DNA from: Paenibacillus kribbensis
Lineage (GTDB): Bacteria > Bacillota > Bacilli > Paenibacillales > Paenibacillaceae
Direction of reading: 5' to 3'
DNA length: 64,000 nucleotides
Assembly: GCF_002240415.1 (NCBI RefSeq)
Contig: NZ_CP020028.1
Span: 4,055,501-4,119,500, forward strand
Part shown: one piece after another, positions 25,043 through 34,968 of the stretch
Layout: each line of letters begins with the position of its first letter
Position numbering within the stretch: position 1 is the first letter of the stretch
Made by a program: the position numbers and the translations under genes
Notes under the pieces: model-generated
What the model was told of the DNA's origin: nothing
Database searches by the model: none
Seen by the model: the letters and a program-made list of their open reading frames with translations, nothing else

Positions 25043-26941
25043 CTATTCAAAATCCTCATACACATCATCTGGATAAATCTCGTCCTCGTTCACCGTGCCT
25101 CCGCTATTCCCCTGATTTTGAAAAAAATCAAGAAACAGCTTGCCGTACTTGCGGAACTTCACTTCACCGACACCCTTGATCCGCAGCATATCTGCCTCAG
25201 ATTGCGGGTTCGCCACACTCATCTCACGCAACGTGGCATCATTAAAAATAATATAAGACGGCACATGCTCCTGAGCGGCCAGATCACGGCGAATCAGACG
25301 CAATTGTTCGAATACAGTCTCGTTGACTGCTGCCGGGTATGCATCGCGTCCCTGTCGTCCGCGTGAGCCCGCCCCACCTGCAAAAGCCGTGGCATGTCGC
25401 ACTACACGCTGCATAACCTCACGCTGACCCTTCAGCACTTCAGCTGCAAGCTGCTGTAAACGAACGACCGGATATTGCCCTTCAGATAACATCAAATAAC
25501 CTTCCGAAACGAGCACATTGATAATTTCAGCAATTTCTTTTTCTGTCCGGTTGCCCATCACCCCATAGGTTGGAAGGCTGTCAAAACCATACTGCAGCAC
25601 CTTTTTGTTGCGAGAGCCTTTTAGCACCGAGGCTACCATCGAAACCCCAAAACGCTCCCGCATGCGATGAATGCAGGAAAAAATCTTTTGCGCATCTATG
25701 GTCATATCGACCAGTTCCCGCTCATCCGTGCATGAACTGCATATGCCGCAAGCTTCATGCTCCTCCGCCTCGCCAAAATACTCAAGCTGCGCCGTGCGCA
25801 GGCAGCGAGTTGTGTAGCAATAGTCCACCATCTGCTGGAGTTTGCGGTAGTCGTTGCGCTTGCGGTCTTCATCCTGCGGATTTTGCTCAATCAGGAACTT
25901 CTGAGTGACAATATCTTGCGGTCCGAACAACAAAATGCATTGACTCGGATCGCCATCACGTCCTGCACGTCCCGCTTCTTGAACGTAAGCCTCCATATTT
26001 TTAGGCATGTTATAGTGAATGACGTAGCGCACGTTCGATTTATCGATCCCCATGCCGAAGGCGTTGGTCGCAACAATGACCCGGATATCATCGTACAGGA
26101 AGCCTTCCTGGCTATCTGCGCGCTCCTGATCTGTCATCCCGGCATGATAGCGTCCAACTGCCATGCCTGCATCACGCAGACGTTGGTACAAATCGTCCAC
26201 GTCTTTACGAGTCGCCGCATAAATAATGCCTGATTCACCCTCGTGCTCACGGGTATAATTCAGCAAAAAGCTGCGCTTGTCTTCCCCGCGCATCACGCTG
26301 AACGCCAAATTCGGTCGTCCAAGGCCTGTGACGAACGTCTCCGGTGAGCGCAGACGAAGCAGCCGCACGATATCGTCCATGACCTGCGGTGTTGCTGTTG
26401 CTGTAAACGCAGCTACAATCGGGCGTTCATGCAGCCCGTCCACGAACGGAGCCACGGCCAGGTAGCTGGTGCGAAAATCATGGCCCCACTGGGATACACA
26501 GTGAGCCTCATCCACCGCAACACAGGAAATCGGCAGTTGGGTCATCTCATCGCGGAACCAATCCAGCTCCAGCCGCTCCGGTGCGACATACAGCAGCTTC
26601 AAATCACCATTCCGTGCAGCGCGGATGCGGTCATTCACTTCTCGCCCGCTCAGCGTGCTGTTAATATACGCAGCCGCGATTCCCATCGTCGTCAGCGCAT
26701 CCACCTGATCCTTCATCAGCGAGATAAGCGGTGACACTACAATCGTTAAACCCTCATGCAACAAGGCAGGAATTTGGTAGCATATGGATTTTCCGCCGCC
26801 TGTCGGCATAATTCCTAACGTATCGTTGCCTTCCAGCATACTGGCGACAATTTTCTTTTGTCCCTCCCGGAAGTCGGGATAGCCATAAAACTTTTGCAGT
26901 AAATCCTGCGCCCGTTCCAACATCGGTGCTTGTACACTCAT
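25043..26941 (-). CDS. recQ: ATP-dependent DNA helicase RecQ
   Basis: A 632-residue superfamily 2 DNA helicase that unwinds DNA 3' to 5' in recombination and repair. In order: Walker A PTGGGKS (near 47-52), DEAH in VAVDEAHCVSQWGHDFR, helicase motif VI YVQEAGRAGRDG, a zinc-binding segment with Cys pairs (ACGICSSC), the RQC winged helix, and a C-terminal HRDC domain (QLRLIRRDLAAQEHVPSYII). The start at 26941 is preferred over 27034 because GAGGGG lies 9 nt upstream and the 31 extra residues are not family-like. First gene of a two-gene operon. Confidence 0.95.
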   Translation of the reverse strand: MSVQAPMLERAQDLLQKFYGYPDFREGQKKIVASMLEGNDTLGIMPTGGGKSICYQIPALLHEGLTIVVSPLISLMKDQVDALTTMGIAAAYINSTLSGREVNDRIRAARNGDLKLLYVAPERLELDWFRDEMTQLPISCVAVDEAHCVSQWGHDFRTSYLAVAPFVDGLHERPIVAAFTATATPQVMDDIVRLLRLRSPETFVTGLGRPNLAFSVMRGEDKRSFLLNYTREHEGESGIIYAATRKDVDDLYQRLRDAGMAVGRYHAGMTDQERADSQEGFLYDDIRVIVATNAFGMGIDKSNVRYVIHYNMPKNMEAYVQEAGRAGRDGDPSQCILLFGPQDIVTQKFLIEQNPQDEDRKRNDYRKLQQMVDYCYTTRCLRTAQLEYFGEAEEHEACGICSSCTDERELVDMTIDAQKIFSCIHRMRERFGVSMVASVLKGSRNKKVLQYGFDSLPTYGVMGNRTEKEIAEIINVLVSEGYLMLSEGQYPVVRLQQLAAEVLKGQREVMQRVVRHATAFAGGAGSRGRQGRDAYPAAVNETVFEQLRLIRRDLAAQEHVPSYIIFNDATLREMSVANPQSEADMLRIKGVGEVKFRKYGKLFLDFFQNQGNSGGTVNEDEIYPDDVYEDFE

Positions 26942-27159
26942 AGATTTAAACCCCTCATAATTTCCAGCGCCTCGGGCGCATATCAGCTTTTCTTTCGTTA
27001 CCTTTAGTTTACCGGGGTTCAGGGTAATGTTCAACCGCTGGAAGACTGTCAGGCAAGTTTACTCCCCCATGGCATTCGCTGTTTTCTCATGATATAGTGG
27101 ACACGGTGCCGCAGTTGTACACGATCATGAGATACGGTACCAAGAAGGAGAAAGAATCC

Positions 27160-28173
27160 ATGAACAATCGGAAACCTCAACGAAAAAATCGAACAAAATC
27201 AACGTTTAACTCAGCTGGCTCCAAGCGCAACCACACATCTGCCGGAAAACCCGGCTCACCTAGACCGGAAGCACGAGGCAAAGCGAGCACTCTTGATAAA
27301 ACACCTGCAAAAACATACATCGTACAAAAGCCTGCCGAGCTGCTGAGCTTTTTGGTAGAGCATGTCACCGGCATGGGGCGTAATTCCATCAAATCAGCGC
27401 TTGCCCGGGGACAAGTGTCTGTAGACGGCGTGGCACGCACAGTGCACAACTTCCCGCTGGAGCAAGGTCAAACCGTCACACTCTCCAAGGAAAAAATTGC
27501 TCCCGAGGTGCCGCTGACCGGGCTGCGTATTTTACATGAGGATGAAGCCATCATCGTCATTCATAAAGATGCCGGGCTTCTGTCCGTCGCCTCTGCGCAG
27601 GAAAAGGAAGTGACCGCCTACCGCCAGCTTACGGCCCATGTGCGGCGAGAACATCCGTACAATCGTATTTTTGTGCTGCATCGTTTGGATCGTGATACAT
27701 CAGGAGTCATGATGTTTGCCAAAAGCGAAGCCGTACAGCAGCAAATGCAGCAAGCATGGAAGGAAGTTGTGTATGAACGAACATATATTGCTCTCGTAGA
27801 AGGTCAGATCAAAAAACCGGAGGGCACGATTTCCTCATGGCTGAAGGAAAGCAAAACGCTGAAAATGTACTCCAGTCCTTATCCAAATGACGGGCAACAC
27901 GCGGTCACTCATTACAAGCTGCTTCAGGCCAATCGGCATTTTTCCTTGCTGGAAGTACGTTTGGAGACCGGACGCAAGAACCAGATTCGCGTACACATGG
28001 AGGATATCGGTCATCCGATTGTTGGAGACAAAAAATACGGCTCCAAATCCAAGTCGATTGGCCGCCTTGGTCTGCATGCGCGAGTATTGTCATTTGTTCA
28101 TCCCGTTACCGGGGTATTGCTGCGTTTTGAATCCGACACGCCTAAGACCTTTTTGAATCTGTTTCGAGATTAA
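27160..28173 (+). CDS. RluA-family pseudouridine synthase
   Basis: A 337-residue RNA pseudouridine synthase of the RluA/RluC/RluD family. A Lys/Arg/Ser-rich disordered head (about 50 residues) precedes an S4-like RNA-binding domain (GRNSIKSALARGQVSVDG). The catalytic domain has HRLDRDTSG with catalytic Asp177, YIALVEG and TGRKNQIRVHME. The target uridine (23S rRNA or tRNA) cannot be read from sequence. The start at 27160 has GGAG 9 nt upstream. Divergent from recQ. Confidence 0.92.
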   Translation: MNNRKPQRKNRTKSTFNSAGSKRNHTSAGKPGSPRPEARGKASTLDKTPAKTYIVQKPAELLSFLVEHVTGMGRNSIKSALARGQVSVDGVARTVHNFPLEQGQTVTLSKEKIAPEVPLTGLRILHEDEAIIVIHKDAGLLSVASAQEKEVTAYRQLTAHVRREHPYNRIFVLHRLDRDTSGVMMFAKSEAVQQQMQQAWKEVVYERTYIALVEGQIKKPEGTISSWLKESKTLKMYSSPYPNDGQHAVTHYKLLQANRHFSLLEVRLETGRKNQIRVHMEDIGHPIVGDKKYGSKSKSIGRLGLHARVLSFVHPVTGVLLRFESDTPKTFLNLFRD

Positions 28174-28217
28174 AATTGTACAGGGCATACAGAGATTGGA
28201 TGGAAATATGAATGGAG

Positions 28218-28247
28218 AACCAGGGGCTGTGGGCAGCTCCTGGTTTT
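28218..28247 (+). terminator. Terminator after the RluA-family gene
   Basis: AACCAGGGGCTG and CAGCTCCTGGTT pair with one mismatch and are followed by TTGAG. It also lies 6 nt before the stop codon of the convergent gene. Confidence 0.8.
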
Positions 28248-28252
28248 GAGGA

Positions 28253-29101
28253 TTAAGCGGTATGCTTCCGAACACCGTCAGCCATTTTCATCAGCTCATC
28301 CCATATGTAAACGGGAGTATTGCATACTGGACAATTTAGCCAGCCGTTTAAATAGGGCAGATGGCTTGGAAGCTTGTTTTCTTCGATTTTCAGAGCATAC
28401 TCATGTAGCCATTGTACATCAGAACCTCTGTGATCCAATAAACCGGGGTGAATCGGATGGGGAATCAGGCTGTTTGAATGCACAGGATCTTTATCGTAAA
28501 CGATCAGGGCATCACTCTGTTCAGCAGGCCAAATATAGAGCGGAATACCGCAATGTGGACAATCCAGCGTATATTCATCACCTGTATCGAAACTTTGAAG
28601 CATATAAGCTATACTGCGATAGCCTTGAAAGGCAGCAGCTGCAGCCAAAACATAACGTTTGCCTATATTTCCCTCGTGTTCTTTCGCATAAAGCACCATT
28701 TCTTCGGTCATCTGTGCAAGTCGGACAATGGCATGTCGATATTGCTCATAAATATATTCAGCCACACTAGAATCCACTTCTATCTGATCCCTTGCAAATT
28801 CCAGTGGAACTTTGGTATGTAAGGGATTGTAATTTTTCGCCTCGAATATTCCGCAAATGTTATATATATCCGCACGAATACCTACATCAGAGCTGTTTAA
28901 TGCAATGTCTACAAGGTAGGGTACGGCTGCAAATGTACAAGAATACAACGTGTTTTGGTGATACAGTTCCTCCCAATACAAGGTGTCAGCTATCTCGCCG
29001 TCATATCCGGCTTGGAGCTGGTTCAACATTTCCGGAACGTATTGAGAAGAACCGTAAGGGCCTTGGAGCAAATTCCAGACCGGATCGGACAAAGCCAGCA
29101 T
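28253..29101 (-). CDS. Unrecognised cytoplasmic protein with two zinc-ribbon CxxC pairs
   Basis: A 282-residue protein. The first 160 residues are helical (DPVWNLLQGPYGSSQYVPEM, CTFAAVPYLVDIALNSSD) in a style seen in HEAT-like immunity proteins of polymorphic toxin systems, though no toxin gene is adjacent. The C-terminal third has two CxxC motifs, CPHCGIPLYIW and CPVCNTPVYIW, so alike that they look like a duplicated zinc-ribbon half. The start has AAGGAG 7 nt upstream. Function unknown; immunity is only a suggestion. Confidence 0.7.
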   Translation of the reverse strand: MLALSDPVWNLLQGPYGSSQYVPEMLNQLQAGYDGEIADTLYWEELYHQNTLYSCTFAAVPYLVDIALNSSDVGIRADIYNICGIFEAKNYNPLHTKVPLEFARDQIEVDSSVAEYIYEQYRHAIVRLAQMTEEMVLYAKEHEGNIGKRYVLAAAAAFQGYRSIAYMLQSFDTGDEYTLDCPHCGIPLYIWPAEQSDALIVYDKDPVHSNSLIPHPIHPGLLDHRGSDVQWLHEYALKIEENKLPSHLPYLNGWLNCPVCNTPVYIWDELMKMADGVRKHTA

Positions 29102-29379
29102 CTTGATACTCCTTCCACCGTTTTTCTTACAGTAACATAGGCTAGGGTTGTACAGTTCCTTTTACGATCAACATTCATTTTAACTTCATAATTCTTAGCT
29201 TCTTACGTTTATTCCATTATACGCATATGATTAGCTGAAGTTGCTTTTCTTGTTTTATGCAATATACAAAATCACTGTTCCGGTGTCTATAATCATATTC
29301 GGTTAAATTTTTAGTATTGTGAAGATGACATATGCTTTTTAAACGTCAAAAAATGAAGTGTGTTTAGAATGAGCGACCA

Positions 29380-29541
29380 CTAACCCGGATTTTCTGTTTT
29401 ACTACGAGTCCATTGTTTATTCTGTTCCAAAAATAGAGTAATCAATCCTCTAGCGTACCATTTTTCCACACTTGAGCGGAGGCACATATAGCCTTTTTCC
29501 TCATGTGCATACTCAACATTATAAATCCTGTTACTTAAAAA
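29380..29541 (-). pseudogene. Possible gene remnant in a 560-nt gap
   Basis: A 53-codon open frame without a clear start reads FLSNRIYNVEYAHEEKGYMC and continues RSSVEKWYARGLITLFLEQN to a TAG. Its balanced composition suggests former coding sequence, but no family is recognised. The rest of 29102-29665 is AT-rich and shows only the ribosome binding site of speD (AAGGGG) at its right end. Confidence 0.3.
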
Positions 29542-29665
29542 TCACTGAGGAAGAAATAAAGTATATACATAGCTACATAACTGAACTGATTTGATGAATC
29601 GGTATATGAACAGAAACGTTGGGAATATTATGTATGAATACTGCAACCATAAGGGGAAATAGCCT

Positions 29666-30472
29666 ATGACCATCACATCGGAACAGCGGATTACCCTGCA
29701 CGGATTTAACAATCTGACCAAATCATTAAGCTTCAATATGTATGATATCTGTTACACCAAAACCAAAGAAGAACGTGAAGCCTATATTGAATATATTGAT
29801 GAACAATACAATTCGGACCGGCTGACAGCTATCCTGAAAAATGTATCCGACATTATCGGCGCCTATGTGCTCAACGTGGCCCAGCAGGACTATGTTCCTC
29901 AAGGAGCAAGCGTAACAGTGCTTATATCGGAAGGGCCTATTGTGGAGGTGCCAACTGAATCATACGCGGAATCCCCCGGCCCTCTGCCTGACTCTATCGT
30001 AATGCAGCTGGATAAAAGCCATATTACTGTCCACACCTACCCGGAGTATCATCCAGACGAGGGGATTAGTACATTCCGAGCAGATATTGATGTCTCTACC
30101 TGTGGAGAAATTTCCCCGCTGAAGGCACTCCATTATTTGATCCATTCTTTTGACACGGATATTATGACGATTGATTATCGGGTACGCGGCTTTACGCGTG
30201 ATACGCATGGACACAAGCTGTTCATTGACCATGACATCGCCTCCATTCAAAACTATATCCCTGACGAAGTGCGCAGTGAGTATGACATGATAGACGTGAA
30301 CGTGTATCAGGAAAATATTTTTCATACCAAATGCAAGCTAAAGCAATTCGATTTGGACAATTATCTGTTCGGGTATACCAAGGAAAGTCTGAGCGTGAGC
30401 GAGCAGCGAAACATATCTACACGCCTCAAAACTGAAATGGACGAAATTTACTACGGTAAAAATATGATGTGA
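29666..30472 (+). CDS. speD: S-adenosylmethionine decarboxylase proenzyme, E. coli type
   Basis: A 268-residue pyruvoyl enzyme making decarboxylated SAM, the aminopropyl donor for spermidine. The self-cleavage site is Lys117-Ser118 in [13 protein letters not shown]; Ser118 becomes the pyruvoyl group. [15 protein letters not shown] holds the catalytic Cys. Length and motifs follow the longer class 1A enzyme of enterics rather than the 120-residue B. subtilis SpeH type. The start has AAGGGG 9 nt upstream. Monocistronic, with a terminator directly after. Confidence 0.93.
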   Translation: MTITSEQRITLHGFNNLTKSLSFNMYDICYTKTKEEREAYIEYIDEQYNSDRLTAILKNVSDIIGAYVLNVAQQDYVPQGASVTVLISEGPIVEVPTESYAESPGPLPDSIVMQLDKSHITVHTYPEYHPDEGISTFRADIDVSTCGEISPLKALHYLIHSFDTDIMTIDYRVRGFTRDTHGHKLFIDHDIASIQNYIPDEVRSEYDMIDVNVYQENIFHTKCKLKQFDLDNYLFGYTKESLSVSEQRNISTRLKTEMDEIYYGKNMM

Positions 30473-30478
30473 CCAGAT

Positions 30479-30527
30479 AAGGACGATCGCTTGGGCTGGG
30501 ATATAGCCGGGCTTTTGTCCTTTTTTT
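30479..30527 (+). terminator. Terminator after speD
   Basis: An outer stem AAGGAC/GTCCTT encloses an inner GGCT-to-AGCC hairpin; the 3' arm runs straight into TTTTTTT. It starts 6 nt past the speD stop codon. Confidence 0.85.
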
Positions 30528-30696
30528 GATACAAAGTCATCGATATCTTCCAGCTTTATCTGTACAAGTGGGAGAATGTTCAATATGATAGGGGAAGAAA
30601 CCACTAATTTGAAATATCAACAGCCAGTTTTAAGCGCGCTATCGATTGTAAGCGCAATCAATTGATTTTGTTATGCAACATAAAGGAGGAATTTGT

Positions 30697-32115
30697 ATGC
30701 AAGGCGGTATTGGCGGTAAAAACATCATTTTACGACTGGAAATTTCCACCGAGCACATCCAATTTGGTCAATTGATTACGCTGGTAAACGAACATGGCGG
30801 AGATGTAATTGCGATTGACGTCATTCGTACCTCTGAGAACGTCACGGTTAGGGATATTACGGTTACCATGGCCGATCCAGCAGAAATCGACCGAATGACT
30901 GCCCGGATCAAAAAGGCACAAGGCGTAAAAGTATTGTCCATCTCTGATCGTACCTTTCTGCTGCACCTTGGGGGTAAAATTGAGATGCAGCCCAAGGTGC
31001 CGATTCAGAACCGCGACGATTTGTCCCGGGTATATACCCCGGATGTGGCACGTGTATGCATGGCCATTCATGAGGAGCCGGACAAAGCCTTTCGGTTGAC
31101 GATCAAGCGCAACACGGTTGCTGTCGTCTCTGACGGAAGCGCCGTTCTCGGGCTGGGTAACATCGGCCCCTATGCAGCCATGCCGGTCATGGAAGGCAAA
31201 GCCATGCTATTCAAGCAGCTCGGTTCCGTTGATGCTTTTCCGATTTGCCTGGATACGCAGGATACCGAGGAAATCATCAAGGCCATTAAGCAAATGGCCC
31301 CAGCTTTTGGCGGCATTAATCTGGAGGATATTTCGTCACCACGTTGCTTTGAGATTGAGCAGCGGCTGCGACAAGAACTGGACATTCCTGTTTTTCATGA
31401 CGATCAGCACGGCACAGCTGTCGTTCTATATGCAGGCCTGATCAATGCGCTCAAGGTCGTCGGCAAATCACTGTCCGATGTTAAAATTGTCGTGTGCGGT
31501 ATCGGGGCGGCGGGTGTGGCTTGCACCAAGATTTTGCTATCGGCCGGAGCTGTCAACATCATCGGCGTAGACCGTCACGGAGCGATTACAGCTGATGAGG
31601 CCTATGAGAATTCGATGTGGAACTGGTATGCGCAGCATACCAACCCCGAACGATTGTCTGGCACGCTGTCTGAGGTTCTGAAGGACGCTGACGTGTTTAT
31701 CGGTCTATCGGCAGGTGGAGTGCTGCGACGAGAAGACGTGAAGCGTATGAACAAGGCTCCTGTGCTCTTCACCATGGCTAACCCGGTGCCCGAGATTGCG
31801 CCAGAGGAAGTCGAGGATATTGCAGGTGTCATCGCCACAGGACGTTCGGACTATCCGAATCAGATTAACAATGTGCTTTGTTTCCCCGGTATTTTCCGGG
31901 CAGCGCTCGACTGCCGTGCCCGTGAAATTAACGAGGAGATGAAGTTGGCGGCAGCAGAAGCCATCGCAAACACCATCCGTCCCGAGGAATTAAACAAGCT
32001 GTATATTATTCCCGGTGTATTCAACGAGACTGCGGTTCAGCGGGTACGGGAAATGGTCATTAAAGCCGCCATTGCGAGCGGTGTTGCCAGAAGAGTGCCC
32101 CGAGATTTCAGATAA
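30697..32115 (+). CDS. NAD-dependent malic enzyme with N-terminal ACT domain
   Basis: A 472-residue oxidative decarboxylase converting malate to pyruvate and CO2. The N-terminal 85 residues form an ACT-like regulatory domain (ITLVNEHGGDVIAIDVIRTS). The malic-enzyme core has YTPDVARVCMAI, TIKRNTVAVVSDGSAVLGLG, FGGINLEDISSPRCFEIE (metal ligands), PVFHDDQHGTAVV and the NAD-binding VCGIGAAGVACTKILL. AAAGGAGG 7 nt before 30697 fixes the start over an ATG at 30673. B. subtilis homologues include YtsJ and MaeA-type enzymes; cofactor choice is not proven. Confidence 0.93.
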   Translation: MQGGIGGKNIILRLEISTEHIQFGQLITLVNEHGGDVIAIDVIRTSENVTVRDITVTMADPAEIDRMTARIKKAQGVKVLSISDRTFLLHLGGKIEMQPKVPIQNRDDLSRVYTPDVARVCMAIHEEPDKAFRLTIKRNTVAVVSDGSAVLGLGNIGPYAAMPVMEGKAMLFKQLGSVDAFPICLDTQDTEEIIKAIKQMAPAFGGINLEDISSPRCFEIEQRLRQELDIPVFHDDQHGTAVVLYAGLINALKVVGKSLSDVKIVVCGIGAAGVACTKILLSAGAVNIIGVDRHGAITADEAYENSMWNWYAQHTNPERLSGTLSEVLKDADVFIGLSAGGVLRREDVKRMNKAPVLFTMANPVPEIAPEEVEDIAGVIATGRSDYPNQINNVLCFPGIFRAALDCRAREINEEMKLAAAEAIANTIRPEELNKLYIIPGVFNETAVQRVREMVIKAAIASGVARRVPRDFR

Positions 32116-32118
32116 AAG

Positions 32119-32157
32119 AAAAGGATTGCTCCCCTATTACGGGTGCAATCCTTTTTT
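32119..32157 (+). terminator. Terminator after the malic enzyme gene
   Basis: AAAAGGATTGC and GCAATCCTTTT pair perfectly around a 14-nt loop and continue into TT. It may serve both directions since the next gene is convergent. Confidence 0.88.
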
Positions 32158-32197
32158 ATGAAAAATTCAGGCGCTAAATGGGTTATCGCAACAGCTG

Positions 32198-32878
32198 TTA
32201 TGATCTCCATTTAGAGAACAATTGACTGGCCCGCTGGGCAAACTCCTCCAGATTGAAGCTGGAGTTATCCAGCCTGTAATACCACTTTTTGATCGTATCC
32301 AAAATCCAGGACGGGACTTTAACCCCTGATATACCTGAATAAAACGTGTGATACGCCCATACTAGATGCTCCCATCGTTTGTCATCGCCTTCCTTGACAT
32401 ACTCGGATACATCCAATACCTTGGCTCGTCCATCTTGCATCAGCACATTCTTGAGGTGAATATCACGCGGGTTCAATCCCTTGGATCGGACAAATTCCCT
32501 CGCCTCTTCCACATCCAGAATGACCTGTTCCGGCACCGGAATCCCTTGCAGCAGACAATCTAGCAGCGTAATGCCGGATTCATAGCTGATAACAATGTAT
32601 TTATCGCCCTTCCCGTAATAACGAGGAAAAAAATCGGACCCCTGCAAAAGCTCATATACATGGGCCTCCGCATCTTTTTTCTCGATCGCCATGTCTGAGT
32701 ACACCTTGAACGCGTAGCCGGGTAATGAATCAAGTGTAAATACGGCCGCATCGGTCCCGATGCCAATACAGCGGACGTCCTGAGTGACTGTTTTAATGGT
32801 AACCGGGTCATTATCCTCCGTACTGTAAACGGTCACTTGACGTATGATATCGTCTGCTTGTCTCCATTGTTCAACCAT
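32198..32878 (-). CDS. YrzF-like protein kinase-fold protein
   Basis: About 226 residues with a minimal protein-kinase-like fold. The N-lobe has CIGIGTDAAVFTLD (P-loop-like) and GYAFKVYSD (candidate ATP Lys), the catalytic loop is LNPRDIHLKNVLM (Asp and Asn present) and the DFG position reads LDVSEY. This matches the short Ser/Thr-kinase-like YrzF family of Bacillales. Activity and targets are unknown. The ATG at 32878 has AAGGGG at suitable spacing; a TTG two codons earlier does not. Confidence 0.75.
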   Translation of the reverse strand: MVEQWRQADDIIRQVTVYSTEDNDPVTIKTVTQDVRCIGIGTDAAVFTLDSLPGYAFKVYSDMAIEKKDAEAHVYELLQGSDFFPRYYGKGDKYIVISYESGITLLDCLLQGIPVPEQVILDVEEAREFVRSKGLNPRDIHLKNVLMQDGRAKVLDVSEYVKEGDDKRWEHLVWAYHTFYSGISGVKVPSWILDTIKKWYYRLDNSSFNLEEFAQRASQLFSKWRS

Positions 32879-32971
32879 GTGCAACCCCTTCCTTCTCTGT
32901 TCTATACCACTTCAAATGAGGTTAGACATATGCTGGATAAGTTGTATTACGGGTCATCCTCAGAAACGGAT

Positions 32972-33721
32972 TCACAATGATGCAGGAGTGGTTTGGGAAC
33001 ATGGCAGCAGTAATTTCTTTAAATCCGCATAGCTGGACGCTGTTTCATAGGCTCCCAGCACGTCAGATTCCGGGGAAGCATTCCGGTGGTTGAACCAGAT
33101 CGTCCGCCAATTCGCGGCTGTAGCTCCCGCCACGTCATTCCGCCAGGAATCCCCGATATAGCAGCAATGCTCTGCCAAAGTTCCTGTCCGCTCGTTCACC
33201 ACTTCAAAAATGCGTGGATCAGGCTTGGCATAGCCAACAGTTCCAGAGACAAAGATATGCTCTGGTGCAACATGATTTTCCAGCGCCATCGCCTTGATTT
33301 TGCTCATCTGGTGCTCTTCAAGACCGTTCGTAATCAAGCCGACCAAATATCCAGCCGAGCTCAATGCATCCATTAAGGAAGTTGCTCCTTCAAAAGGCTC
33401 TATCCGATACTGACGATCCAGGTATACTTTTTGAACATGTACTGCTTGCTCACGGGTGATATTTACCCCGAATTCCTGTAAAGCCAGGACGAAACGCCCC
33501 TCCCTCATATCGTCCAATTCATCCGGTCCTGCCTTCCCTTCCAATAGTCCTCCTTGGGCCGACAATAGATCACTATAATAGCGGATACGATGATAGGCTT
33601 CCTCATAAGGAAAACGCTCACTTAAGCCTAATACTGTACGCAGCGCGTCGCGTGTAGGGTGCAAATGATCATACATGGTATCATCTACATCAAAAAAGAC
33701 TGCCTTCTTTTGCAAATCCAT
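32972..33721 (-). CDS. HAD-superfamily hydrolase (YjjG/nucleotidase-like)
   Basis: A 249-residue phosphatase of the haloacid dehalogenase superfamily. Motif I FFDVDDTMYDH carries the nucleophile Asp11 and Asp13, motif II is LITNGLEEHQ, motif III includes YAKPDPRIFE, and motif IV is YIGDSWRNDVAG. A helical cap lies between motifs I and II. It resembles pyrimidine 5'-nucleotidases; the substrate is not determined. Monocistronic. Confidence 0.87.
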   Translation of the reverse strand: MDLQKKAVFFDVDDTMYDHLHPTRDALRTVLGLSERFPYEEAYHRIRYYSDLLSAQGGLLEGKAGPDELDDMREGRFVLALQEFGVNITREQAVHVQKVYLDRQYRIEPFEGATSLMDALSSAGYLVGLITNGLEEHQMSKIKAMALENHVAPEHIFVSGTVGYAKPDPRIFEVVNERTGTLAEHCCYIGDSWRNDVAGATAANWRTIWFNHRNASPESDVLGAYETASSYADLKKLLLPCSQTTPASL

Positions 33722-33998
33722 ATACCCACTACTTTCTGTAAAATCTTTGGATGATGCTCATCTTCACCTTGTCCTGATATTATACCCGCCCACCTGTTGC
33801 GTTGCACCCCGCCCTTTCACATTCTGTCTATCGCATTCACGCTTCACAGCTGCCAACATACACTGAAAAGACCACACACAGGTAAAAGGTCACATTTTTG
33901 TTAAAGTTCCATTATACAGGTTTACATTTCGTGTAAAATCACGTACCTTTTAGGGATGAACGCTTTACGGATGTACTTGGAAAAGGGAGGCATACACG

Positions 33999-34856
33999 AT
34001 GAATTCCGGTTCTAACTTAGCCTATGGATCAGCTACACCTTTGATTGAGGCACTTATCGAATTTGAACAGGAGCTTGAAGCGAACCGGCATTCTCTGGGT
34101 TTTGATTTGGGACTGATTATGGAGCAGGGGCCGGCACCCCGATATATGGCTACACCGCCAGATGTCATTCCTTTTGCCCATGCAGGTGTAGACGGAATAC
34201 ATTATGGATTTTTAACCGATTTTGGACTTGAAAAGGATCTTTTACAGACTCCCATTGTGTGCGTATCCCCTGTTGATTGGACAGGTGTATGGGTGGTTGC
34301 CCGCCATTTGCAGGATTTTTTAAGCGTGGTTTACACAGAAAATAGTTCATTAAAACGGTACTTCGCCAATGGTGAGGACTATTCTGGATATGTGGGTCAG
34401 CGAGTGCCTCAAGCTACAGATGAACGAACGCAATTTGTACGCGAATGCTTTCGGGAACGCTTCGGGATCCAGCCCATTCGGGATATGGCTGTCTACATCG
34501 ACCGTTTGCGATTGGAACGGAAGCAAAATGAAGCGGCTCCTACGTTGAACGGCTTGGGCATTCGGAGATTTTCTACTGCAAAGCATCACTCTTTTAATGC
34601 AGAAGGCGCCCTTTTGAGCGTGGCAGAGCCCTTCCATTGGGAAGAGCAAGGTGAAGCTGTGCGTGAGTTGTTTCGCAGCGGATCGTATGAAGCCAGGCTG
34701 GCTTTTATTCGGGATGCCCAGACACGGCATCTGTTCACCCATTCCGCCCTTCGTGCTTTTGTCGCAGGACAGCTTAAATCTATGGGCCTGTCTAAAGCCG
34801 CAGCATATTTGGAAGAGTCCTATTATACAGTTATTCCGGACACGGTGGAATCTTAA
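33999..34856 (+). CDS. Unrecognised protein, possibly SUKH-like
   Basis: A 285-residue cytoplasmic protein. The segment ATPPDVIPFAHAGVDGIHYG, followed by FLTDFGL and PIVCVSPVDWTGVWVVARHL, is reminiscent of SUKH (Smi1/Knr4) proteins, which often act as immunity factors, but I cannot confirm it. The C-terminal third is helical (RDAQTRHLFTHSALRAFVAG). No toxin gene is adjacent. The start has AAAGGGAGG upstream. It ends in a clear terminator, so it is a single-gene unit. Confidence 0.6.
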   Translation: MNSGSNLAYGSATPLIEALIEFEQELEANRHSLGFDLGLIMEQGPAPRYMATPPDVIPFAHAGVDGIHYGFLTDFGLEKDLLQTPIVCVSPVDWTGVWVVARHLQDFLSVVYTENSSLKRYFANGEDYSGYVGQRVPQATDERTQFVRECFRERFGIQPIRDMAVYIDRLRLERKQNEAAPTLNGLGIRRFSTAKHHSFNAEGALLSVAEPFHWEEQGEAVRELFRSGSYEARLAFIRDAQTRHLFTHSALRAFVAGQLKSMGLSKAAAYLEESYYTVIPDTVES

Positions 34857-34883
34857 TGGAATTCTTGAATTTCCCCAGCATCA

Positions 34884-34907
34884 CCGCCTCTGAAAAGGCG
34901 GCTTTTT
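34884..34907 (+). terminator. Terminator after the SUKH-like gene
   Basis: CCGCCT and AGGCGG pair around a 6-nt loop, followed by CTTTTTG. It lies 27 nt past the stop codon. Confidence 0.85.
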
Positions 34908-34968
34908 GTGCTACAATAAACGAAAATAATAGGGTCAAACGACCCGGTACGTATGAAAGAGAGCGAGC

